Assembly (NCBI RefSeq): GCF_002165135.1
Contig: NZ_NFZQ01000011.1
Location: 62,001-126,000 of the forward strand
Origin: Pseudomonas sp. SID14000
GTDB lineage: Bacteria > Pseudomonadota > Gammaproteobacteria > Pseudomonadales > Pseudomonadaceae
DNA length: 64,000 nt
Reading direction: 5' to 3'
Shown here: one piece after another, positions 8,069 to 13,504 of the stretch
Numbering within the stretch: the first letter of the stretch is position 1
Layout: each line of letters opens with the position of its first letter
Program-made: the position numbers and the translations under genes
The notes under the pieces: model-generated
Database searches by the model: none
Told to the model about the DNA's origin: nothing
The model's input: the letters and a program-made list of their open reading frames with translations, nothing else

Positions 8069-8509
8069 TTACAGCAGGCTCTTCGCCAGGTAGTCCTGGA
8101 CGTTGAACGAGGGGCAGGCTTTGCCAGAATCCAGCTCGTTGTGGCCGACGATCCGAGCCCCTGGGTAAGCCTGTTGCAGGCCCCTTAGGGTTGCATTCAA
8201 GGTGTCCCACTGGGCCGGCGTGAAGTTCGCGGCTGGCTGCAGCTTCTCGTCCACACCACCGACCAGACAGACGCCTACGGAGGTCGCGTTGTGGCCTTGA
8301 ACATGCGCACCGACCACACCCAGCTCCCGGCCGTGCTCGACGGAGCCGTCTCGACGGATAATCAGGTGATACCCGACATCCAGGAAGCCACGCTGGCGGT
8401 GCCACTGGCGGATCTCGCGCAGGCCGATGTCCATGGATGGCTTAGTGGCTGCGCAATGGACCACGATGAGGTCCGTCTTGAGGCGATTTTTGAATTGAAC
8501 CTTCGGCAT
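8069..8509 (-). CDS. 3.5: T7 gp3.5-like N-acetylmuramoyl-L-alanine amidase (lysozyme)
   Basis: A 146-residue zinc amidase that cuts the peptidoglycan amide bond; in T7 it also binds and inhibits the phage RNA polymerase. Visible: VHCAATKPSMDIGLREIRQW (first zinc His), GFLDVGYHLIIRRDG (catalytic Tyr region) and VGHNELDSGKACPSF (second His, catalytic Lys, Cys ligand). The N-terminus MPKVQFKNR corresponds to T7 MARVQFKQR; I chose the second of two adjacent ATGs, 7 nt after AAGGAG. There is no signal peptide, as expected for T7 lysozyme. Confidence 0.96.
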   Translation of the reverse strand: MPKVQFKNRLKTDLIVVHCAATKPSMDIGLREIRQWHRQRGFLDVGYHLIIRRDGSVEHGRELGVVGAHVQGHNATSVGVCLVGGVDEKLQPAANFTPAQWDTLNATLRGLQQAYPGARIVGHNELDSGKACPSFNVQDYLAKSLL

Positions 8510-8973
8510 CATTGCACTCCTTTGCAAATGAGGATGCCGTCTGGGATCGGTTGGCCTTTCTCCTTCAGCCAGGCGGCCGGGATGAGCTTGTCAGCAAATT
8601 GGAAGCCATTCTTTTCGCACCATTCGGCATAGGTTGTCTTGGAGCCCTTGTAGAGCTTTGCTCGGCTCGATGAGAAGACGAAGCGGATGTCCAGCTCCGG
8701 GTGTTGCTCCTGGATCAGCAAGTGTTTCTTGCGGTCGTCTACGTCGAAAATCCCTTTCGACTCCACGATGATCCCATTGCGCAGCACGAAGTCAGGCGTA
8801 TAGGACGCCTCACGCTGGGGCACGGTGTACTTCAGCTTGAACTGCTCGAAGGCCACAGGAATCCCTGCAGCCTCCAACTGAGCGGCGATCTTCTCTTCGA
8901 GGCCGGAGCGGTAGGCAGTGGTTTTGCCTGCAGCCGACTTAGCGGCATACGCTCGGCGGCCGGTGAAGGCCAT
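8509..8973 (-). CDS. 3: T7 gp3-like endonuclease I (Holliday junction resolvase)
   Basis: A 154-residue junction-resolving enzyme that also degrades host DNA to feed phage replication. The active-site set is intact: YRSGLEEK (Glu), YTPDFVLRNGIIVESKG (Asp, then Glu-x-Lys), followed by DDRKKHLLIQEQHPELDIRF, which is nearly identical in T7. It starts at ATG overlapping the SSB stop (TAATG) and shares one base with lysozyme, a tightly coupled trio. Confidence 0.96.
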   Translation of the reverse strand: MAFTGRRAYAAKSAAGKTTAYRSGLEEKIAAQLEAAGIPVAFEQFKLKYTVPQREASYTPDFVLRNGIIVESKGIFDVDDRKKHLLIQEQHPELDIRFVFSSSRAKLYKGSKTTYAEWCEKNGFQFADKLIPAAWLKEKGQPIPDGILICKGVQ

Positions 8974-9683
8974 TAGAAGTCGCCACCATTATCAGACACT
9001 TCATAGCCATCATCAGCGGGGCCGAAGCCATCATCTTCCGGCTCATCCTGAGGAGCCTGGCGGCGCGGCTGGGAGTTGTCGGCCACATAGCCGTCCTCCT
9101 CGACCTCATCACCCCAGTCCTCTTCGCCACCGCCGAACTCGACCAGCTTCAGCAGCATCACAGAGTCGATCTGCAGCTTGACCGAGGCGCCAGTGGTTGG
9201 CGTCCAGCCGTAATCCATCAGGGTGACCTTGGCCTTGATCTCCGAGCCGCCCGAGATGTTCGGAACGTCTACGATGGTCTTGCCCTTCGAGTCGGCCACC
9301 TTCAGCGGCTTCATGATGGTCTTACCGGTCTTCTTGTCGTCGTAGCGGTCATAGCTCGACATGCGGAAGGTCACGGTGCCATCGCCATTGTCCACGAACG
9401 GCAGGTCACCTTCGTAAGGAACCAGGGGCTTCTTGCCGCGCTGGACCTGAGGAGGGTTCTTCTTGTGCTCGGCCAGGCGCTTCGCATAGGACTCTTCGTG
9501 ATGCTTCACGATGGCGTCGATGAACGGCTGGGCAGCGTTGGCCTCGATGGTCAGGCTGATTTTGTACTTGCCACGCTCGGTGGCGAAGTGGTCACGGCCG
9601 AAGTCTGCCTTGGCGATGTAGGCGTAGGGCTCGACGGTGCCGCGTGGGGTGATGACTTGTGGACGCTTTTGGAAATTGCTCAT
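8973..9683 (-). CDS. 2.5: T7 gp2.5-like single-stranded DNA-binding protein
   Basis: A 236-residue SSB that coordinates gp4 and gp5 at the fork. It starts MSNFQKRPQVITPRGTVEPY, has an OB-fold-like middle (TFRMSSYDRYDDKKTGK), and ends in a strongly acidic tail finishing GYEVSDNGGDF. The terminal Phe on an acidic tail is the hallmark that binds polymerase and helicase. AAGGAGG precedes the ATG. Confidence 0.94.
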   Translation of the reverse strand: MSNFQKRPQVITPRGTVEPYAYIAKADFGRDHFATERGKYKISLTIEANAAQPFIDAIVKHHEESYAKRLAEHKKNPPQVQRGKKPLVPYEGDLPFVDNGDGTVTFRMSSYDRYDDKKTGKTIMKPLKVADSKGKTIVDVPNISGGSEIKAKVTLMDYGWTPTTGASVKLQIDSVMLLKLVEFGGGEEDWGDEVEEDGYVADNSQPRRQAPQDEPEDDGFGPADDGYEVSDNGGDF

Positions 9684-9709
9684 GGAATAGACCTCCTTGT
9701 CTATGTGGG

Positions 9710-10105
9710 TTAAGCTGGGAAGCGGACCTTTGCGACCTCCGTCTGCAGGTACTCGCGATTGATCTCGATGGCCATTTGCTCGCTGGCATTGCGCCGGAAG
9801 AGCTTGAAGGACCCGTACACAACGGCCTTGAAGTTCGCCAGGAGGAAGCCCTTCTGGAAACGCCAGGTCTCATGCTTGAAGTGGGCGTAAAGCTCGGGGT
9901 CGTATGGACGCCCTTCTGGGCTATCCGTCTGGGCCTGCTTATCGGCGATTTCGAGCAAAGCAGACTCCACGATGTCCTTCTGTCGAGCGGACATCACGTA
10001 GTTGAACAGGCAGCCAGCCAGGCCGGAGCCTTTGGTAGCCGCGAAGTTCCAGAGGTGCAGGAAGCCGTCTGGAGCGGAGCGGGTGTTGCCTTGAGCTCTG
10101 CGCAT
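9710..10105 (-). CDS. unknown 131-residue phage protein upstream of SSB
   Basis: A soluble protein with aromatic-rich segments (DGFLHLWNF, FKHETWRFQKGFLLANFKAV). I do not recognise the family. The start at 10103-10105 overlaps the stop of the preceding 50-residue gene (TAATG) and has AAGGA upstream. The interval corresponds to T7 genes 1.8-2. T7 gene 2 encodes the host RNA polymerase inhibitor, but this protein is about twice its size and I see no resemblance. Confidence 0.62.
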   Translation of the reverse strand: MRRAQGNTRSAPDGFLHLWNFAATKGSGLAGCLFNYVMSARQKDIVESALLEIADKQAQTDSPEGRPYDPELYAHFKHETWRFQKGFLLANFKAVVYGSFKLFRRNASEQMAIEINREYLQTEVAKVRFPA

Positions 10106-10257
10106 TAGCGGTAGTCCTTGTGTGGAACCTTTCCGCCCTTCAGCGCAACCCAGACGGTCACACAAGGGACCAGGTTCACGCACAGGCGGCGGTTGAAGGT
10201 TGAGTAATGGGCGCCCACCCAGAGGGAGCGCCAGTTGACCAGGATGCCGGCCTTCAT
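10105..10257 (-). CDS. 50-residue phage protein
   Basis: Short gene translating as MKAGILVNWRSLWVGAHYST, then FNRRLCVNLVPCVTVWVALK and a basic end (HKDYR). It overlaps its upstream neighbour by ATGA and its downstream neighbour by TAATG, which strongly supports translation. The amphipathic, Trp-rich sequence suggests one short membrane-associated segment (residues about 25-40). Function unknown. Confidence 0.6.
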   Translation of the reverse strand: MKAGILVNWRSLWVGAHYSTFNRRLCVNLVPCVTVWVALKGGKVPHKDYR

Positions 10258-10421
10258 TCGGGAGTTACCGAAGGGCGGACCCGATGGACTTCGCCATACT
10301 CCAGCTCAGCGGCTTCGTGGGCTTCGTCCAAGGAAGAGGCCCACATAGGGACCTCCTCGATTTCGTCTTCGACGGTCACCAGGACCTTGAAGAGCTTCAT
10401 TGCGTAGTCACGTTTGGGCAT
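10254..10421 (-). CDS. 55-residue phage protein
   Basis: Small acidic protein MPKRDYAMKLFKVLVTVEDE, then ASSLDEAHEAAELEYGEVHR and VRPSVTPE. The SLDEA...AE.EYG...V.RVRP pattern looks like the small single-domain proteins of T7-like phages built from two strands and a helix. AAGGAGG lies 6 nt before the ATG. Function unknown. Confidence 0.62.
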   Translation of the reverse strand: MPKRDYAMKLFKVLVTVEDEIEEVPMWASSLDEAHEAAELEYGEVHRVRPSVTPE

Positions 10422-10806
10422 TGTTCGCCTCCTTGCGAGCTTTCGCCTGGACCACCATCCGAGCACCGAAGAACTCCACCTTTTGGGAGTCATAGAGGCC
10501 CTCTTCGTCCTGGCCTTTCTTGCGGAGGTCCAGAGCTGCAGCGGCGCATTGACGCCAGATGGCCTTAAAGGCGTTCCCTTGGGCGTAATTCATCTGGAGC
10601 GCCTCGATGATGTCGTTGCACTCAGCGGTATACGGAAGGGTGTGCTTGGTGGTGGGGTGGGTAATGCGGACCTTGTAGTAGTCCACGGAGCCACCAGAGA
10701 ACTCTGGGGCTGGCAGTGTGCCGATCACCTTTGGGGCATCTGCAGGACCACGAGGTGGACACACGCAGAACTGCCAGGAGTTAAGACAGTCGGGGCACTG
10801 CTTCAT
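10408..10806 (-). CDS. gp1.7-like / DUF3310-type protein with N-terminal Cys cluster
   Basis: A 132-residue protein. The N-terminus has a zinc-binding-like cluster (CPDCLNSWQFCVC). The second half has the arrangement CNDIIEALQMNYAQGNAFKA-IWR with a following Asp-Leu-Arg-Lys, which resembles the DUF3310 (SaV-like) fold also seen in the T7 gp1.7 nucleotide kinase region. A role in nucleotide metabolism is inferred from that weak resemblance and from position between ligase and SSB. It overlaps both neighbours (4 and 14 nt). Confidence 0.5.
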   Translation of the reverse strand: MKQCPDCLNSWQFCVCPPRGPADAPKVIGTLPAPEFSGGSVDYYKVRITHPTTKHTLPYTAECNDIIEALQMNYAQGNAFKAIWRQCAAAALDLRKKGQDEEGLYDSQKVEFFGARMVVQAKARKEANNAQT

Positions 10807-11018
10807 GCTGCAGCTCCCAGGCGGTCAACTTTGACAACCTGGTCGAAGGCACGAAGGCGGGAGTGTCCAGGGGTGACCTCGATCTCCACGGTCTTCGGGA
10901 GAACTCGCAGGACACGACCCACGGTCATACCGGAAGCGCCTTTACCGCCTTTGGCGAAGACCACGTAGTCACCTTTGGCGAGCGCTTTGCCCACGATGTC
11001 ATTACTTGCGGATTCCAT
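10803..11018 (-). CDS. 71-residue phage protein, SH3-like
   Basis: Small basic protein with the pattern GDYVVFAKGG...VGRVLRVLPKTVEIEV. The glycine-framed beta strands suggest a KOW/SH3-like barrel that could bind nucleic acid. This is a fold guess only. AAGGAGG precedes the ATG, and the stop overlaps the next gene by 4 nt. Not recognised by name. Confidence 0.55.
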   Translation of the reverse strand: MESASNDIVGKALAKGDYVVFAKGGKGASGMTVGRVLRVLPKTVEIEVTPGHSRLRAFDQVVKVDRLGAAA

Positions 11019-11274
11019 TGCAGACCTCCTTCAGGCGGGTCCACAGGAGGACCAGGCGCGGCCAGCGGCCGGTGTATGGGGTGAGCTTCAGGCGGCCCAG
11101 TTGAGCGGCCTTGGCGCAGGTGCCTTTGGTGACCAGGAAGGTCGCCTTGTTGTCCTTGTTCACCAGGACTCCATTGAAGGGCTTGGTCTGGACGTGGCGG
11201 ATCTCACGGTCCACTCGGACGGTGAAGCGGAGCTTTGGGACTCCACGGTTGTGGTGCAGAAAAGTCTCGGGCAC
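11002..11274 (-). CDS. 90-residue basic phage protein, first class II gene
   Basis: A basic protein (MPETFLHHNRGVPKLRFTVR...) with many Lys/Arg and no motif I recognise. The start is GTG, supported by an AAGGAGG site 7 nt upstream; no ATG is available. It is the first gene behind the phage promoter at 11304-11326 and behind the early terminator, so it heads the middle transcripts, like T7 genes 1.4-1.6. Confidence 0.6.
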   Translation of the reverse strand: MPETFLHHNRGVPKLRFTVRVDREIRHVQTKPFNGVLVNKDNKATFLVTKGTCAKAAQLGRLKLTPYTGRWPRLVLLWTRLKEVCNGIRK

Positions 11275-11303
11275 GGTTGGGCCTCCTTGGCAGGTGAATG
11301 GGA

Positions 11304-11326
11304 TGTCCTATCAGTGAGGGGATTTA
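11304..11326 (-). promoter_or_regulatory. phage RNA polymerase promoter after the early terminator
   Basis: Minus-strand TAAATCCCCTCACTGATAGG in a non-coding gap. It shares the TAAA...CCCTCACT core with the other phage promoters here. It begins 11 bp downstream of the terminator hairpin, so transcription by host polymerase ends and phage-polymerase transcription of the replication genes starts at this point. Confidence 0.8.
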
Positions 11327-11336
11327 GGCAGGCAAC

Positions 11337-11366
11337 AAAAAGGGCCGACCCATCACAGGCCAGCCC
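11337..11366 (-). terminator. rho-independent terminator, T7 TE equivalent
   Basis: On the minus strand GGGCTGGCC and GGTCGGCCC form a 9-bp stem (two G-U pairs) with a 7-nt loop, followed by TTTTT. It lies after the ligase and the two small membrane genes, as the T7 early terminator TE lies after gene 1.3. It should stop host-polymerase early transcripts. Confidence 0.8.
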
Positions 11367-11387
11367 TCCAGGTAACGCAGGGTTTCT

Positions 11388-11582
11388 TTACGCGATCTTC
11401 GAGGCATCCAAGCGGCGCTGCCTACGCTTGCGGTAGGAGAACCAAGGCCATGCTATGACCACTCCCAGCAATATCAGTGGGGTGCAGGCGCTCAATCCGG
11501 CTCCGATGGAGAGCATGAGGATGGTGGCAAGCACGAGGAGGATCAGGATGGCCTTAACGAGGATGTCGAAAGTGCGGAACAT
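11388..11582 (-). CDS. 64-residue membrane protein
   Basis: Two hydrophobic segments (FDILVKAILILLVLATILML and LIGVV-type residues around 35-50) end in a very basic tail (SYRKRRQRRLDASK), predicting a small inner-membrane protein with a cytoplasmic tail. It is the last early gene before the terminator. AAGGG lies upstream of the ATG. Function unknown. Confidence 0.6.
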   Translation of the reverse strand: MFRTFDILVKAILILLVLATILMLSIGAGLSACTPLILLGVVIAWPWFSYRKRRQRRLDASKIA

Positions 11583-11604
11583 GGTGAACCCTTGGTGAGA
11601 ACGT

Positions 11605-11916
11605 CTACCAGGAGGAGTTTACCAGTGTGTAGATCGAGGCGATGACGCCCAGGATGAGCAAGCCGATGGCCAGCCCAAAGCTCACGTAGTGGATGACCGT
11701 CTTCGGCCACCAGGTGATGGGCTTAGATGGCCGGATGCCCAGATAGCCCCAGTGATTCAGGTAGTCATTCCGGGTCGCCCAGCAGTAGATCCAAAGGAGG
11801 ATCCAGAGGACTACCAGGAAGATGATGGATAGCTCCTGGTCACTGGCCGAGCCACTGGAGTGACTCATGGAAGCCCCGATGGAGGCTCCCACTGCCGCGC
11901 CGATAATGGCACTCAT
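11605..11916 (-). CDS. 103-residue membrane protein
   Basis: Glycine/alanine-rich start (MSAIIGAAVGASIGASMSHS), then a strong transmembrane segment (LSIIFLVVLWILLWIYCW) and a second near the end (GLAIGLLILGVIASIYTL). Its ATG overlaps the ligase stop (ATGA), so it is translated from the ligase message. Unknown role. Possible superinfection exclusion is suggested only by its membrane nature and early expression. Confidence 0.62.
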   Translation of the reverse strand: MSAIIGAAVGASIGASMSHSSGSASDQELSIIFLVVLWILLWIYCWATRNDYLNHWGYLGIRPSKPITWWPKTVIHYVSFGLAIGLLILGVIASIYTLVNSSW

Positions 11917-12959
11917 TCCTTCACCTCAGGAGACGAGATGCCCCGCCAGCGGTTGAACGAAGGGTGGCGCAGGGATCCGTCCTCGAAGCGCTCCATGAAG
12001 GAGACCTCTACGGACCAACCGTAGAATGGGTTTTCTCCCGCCGTATTGCCGAAGTCCGACCCACTTGCGTGCATCAGCTCGTCCACGGAAACACCGTAGT
12101 GCTCTGCTACAAGGTCGGTAAATTCGGTCATCTGCTCTTTGGTGATTCCGCAGGCATTGACCACATGGCCATCCTCCAGCAGAACCTCGAAGCCGATCAC
12201 CTTGCCCTCGTTGGCCAGGCAGGGAGTGCCCCATACCAGACCGCAGACCGTGCCATCGATGGTGTCTTCCGGCTTCATCTTCCACTGGCCAACCTTCTTG
12301 CCGCGCTTCCAGGTGGCATTCGGATCTTTAACGACCAAGCCTTCCTTACCTTCGGCTCGACGGGTCTCGAAGAGAGTCGCCAGGCCCTCGTAAGTGAAGA
12401 CATCGAGGCTCTCGACCATCTTCCACTTGATCTGTGGGACGTGCTTCTGCAGCAGGGCGACCATGAGCTCCGAGTGGACCTTCATGATGCCGTGGGTGAC
12501 TTCGAGGTCACGGCCTTCGCGGATGGCATCCAGTGGAGCCACACCAAAGACGTGACCTTCGATGTCGGCCAGCTCCAGGAGTGGCTTGCCAGGCTTGGCG
12601 GTGGCGCGGCGCAGGAGGCCGGCAGTGAACTCGGCAGGTTGTCCAGGGACCACAATCTCCGCCTGCAGCATGAAGCCGTTCGGGTAGATGCACTGGTCAT
12701 CCAGGAGGAGGTCAGCAAAGCGGCCATGACCGTTAAGGTCGCGGTTGTATCCGGCCTGCATCCCTGGGAGGAACTTACCAGCTCGGGAGAGGAACTGGAC
12801 AGCGCGATCCTCGGTTACCACCAGGTTCAACTGGACGCCATCTTCCTTGGTGTCCGCGATGACCCACCCGGTAGTCTCGAAGACTTTACGGATGGCGTTC
12901 TCGGAGAAGTCCACAGGACCGGCTGGATTGGTTTCGAGGATTACGGATTGTGCTGCCAT
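11913..12959 (-). CDS. 1.3: T7 gp1.3-like ATP-dependent DNA ligase
   Basis: A 348-residue ligase (T7: 359) that seals Okazaki fragments. The nucleotidyltransferase motif I ADTKEDGVQLNL gives the adenylated lysine (Lys38) in K-x-D-G; later KEGLVVKDPNATWKRGKKVG carries motif IV/V lysines, and an OB-fold region follows. It overlaps the preceding gene by one base (TAATG) and the next by four. The last housekeeping enzyme of the early operon. Confidence 0.95.
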   Translation of the reverse strand: MAAQSVILETNPAGPVDFSENAIRKVFETTGWVIADTKEDGVQLNLVVTEDRAVQFLSRAGKFLPGMQAGYNRDLNGHGRFADLLLDDQCIYPNGFMLQAEIVVPGQPAEFTAGLLRRATAKPGKPLLELADIEGHVFGVAPLDAIREGRDLEVTHGIMKVHSELMVALLQKHVPQIKWKMVESLDVFTYEGLATLFETRRAEGKEGLVVKDPNATWKRGKKVGQWKMKPEDTIDGTVCGLVWGTPCLANEGKVIGFEVLLEDGHVVNACGITKEQMTEFTDLVAEHYGVSVDELMHASGSDFGNTAGENPFYGWSVEVSFMERFEDGSLRHPSFNRWRGISSPEVKE

Positions 12960-13291
12960 TAAATGGTTTCCTTTAGAAATTCGATGGTTTTCAAAGCGAT
13001 GTCGCAGGAGATCGTCGGCGCCTTGGAGAGCTCCGAAGCGGCGGTCACTGGCTCCCCGCAGTAGGCGACCAGTAGGGCCAGGTCTTCGCTGAAGAGCATG
13101 TAGCCGCGCTGGACCCGATCAATGCGGAGGTACTTGCCGTTGTGGTCCACCAGGAGATCCCACTCGTTCGTGGGGAGCTGCAGAGTGGCCAGGGTGCGCA
13201 TGCCCCGAGGATGGATCCCGTAGACCGGGTGGTCCGCCCGTAGGACTGGGCCAGGCTCAGGCCAGGTGAAGAAGTCCCTCAGCCAACCCAT
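12959..13291 (-). CDS. unknown 110-residue protein in the T7 gene 1.2 position
   Basis: A soluble protein (MGWLRDFFTWPEPGPVLRAD...) with several beta-strand-like stretches (EWDLLVDHNGKYLRIDRVQ). It lies between gp1.1 and ligase, where T7 encodes gp1.2, the inhibitor of host dGTPase. Size is similar but I see no sequence match. Its ATG lies within the end of gp1.1 (13-nt overlap). Confidence 0.6.
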   Translation of the reverse strand: MGWLRDFFTWPEPGPVLRADHPVYGIHPRGMRTLATLQLPTNEWDLLVDHNGKYLRIDRVQRGYMLFSEDLALLVAYCGEPVTAASELSKAPTISCDIALKTIEFLKETI

Positions 13292-13416
13292 TCATGGCGC
13301 TCCCCTCGGGAGGTCTTGTTGCGCTTGCCTTTGCGTTGGCGCAGCGCTTCGAGCTCCTCAGGATTGCGGGCACGGGTGGTCGGACGAGACAGACGCTCGA
13401 CGTGGTTGCTTTGCAT
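13279..13416 (-). CDS. 1.1: T7 gp1.1-like small basic protein
   Basis: A 45-residue, very basic protein: MQSNHVERLSRPTTRARNPE, then a Lys/Arg-rich end with KGKRNKTSRGERHEW. T7 gp1.1 (42 residues) has the same order of features, with RSNRNARDFE and KGRKLNKTKR followed by a Trp near the end. GAAGGAAA precedes the ATG. It lies directly downstream of the RNA polymerase gene, as in T7. Function of the family is unknown. Confidence 0.75.
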   Translation of the reverse strand: MQSNHVERLSRPTTRARNPEELEALRQRKGKRNKTSRGERHEWVG

Positions 13417-13436
13417 TCGATTGGTTTCCTTCAGGC

Positions 13437-13463
13437 AAAAAGAAGCCCGCGCAGTGGCGGGCT
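13437..13463 (-). terminator. rho-independent terminator downstream of the RNA polymerase gene
   Basis: On the minus strand AGCCCGC and GCGGGCT form a perfect 7-bp GC-rich stem with a 6-nt loop, followed by TCTTTTT. It lies between the RNA polymerase stop and gp1.1, only about 20 bp past the phage promoter. Host polymerase would be expected to stop here at least partly, giving an early message that ends with gene 1. Confidence 0.75.
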
Positions 13464-13481
13464 CAAAGGGAGGTTGTGGGT

Positions 13482-13504
13482 GTCACTAAGAGTGAGGGTT
13501 TTTA
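13482..13504 (-). promoter_or_regulatory. phage RNA polymerase promoter (phi1.1 equivalent)
   Basis: Minus-strand TAAAAACCCTCACTCTTAG; its first 14 bases are identical to the consensus core I recall for gh-1. The leading TAA is the stop codon of the RNA polymerase gene. T7 phi1.1A/B lie at the same place. Strongest match in the window. Confidence 0.87.

Noticed and set aside
12959..13291. Calling this gene T7 1.2 (dGTPase inhibitor)
   Set aside because: Position and size fit but the sequence does not resemble gp1.2.
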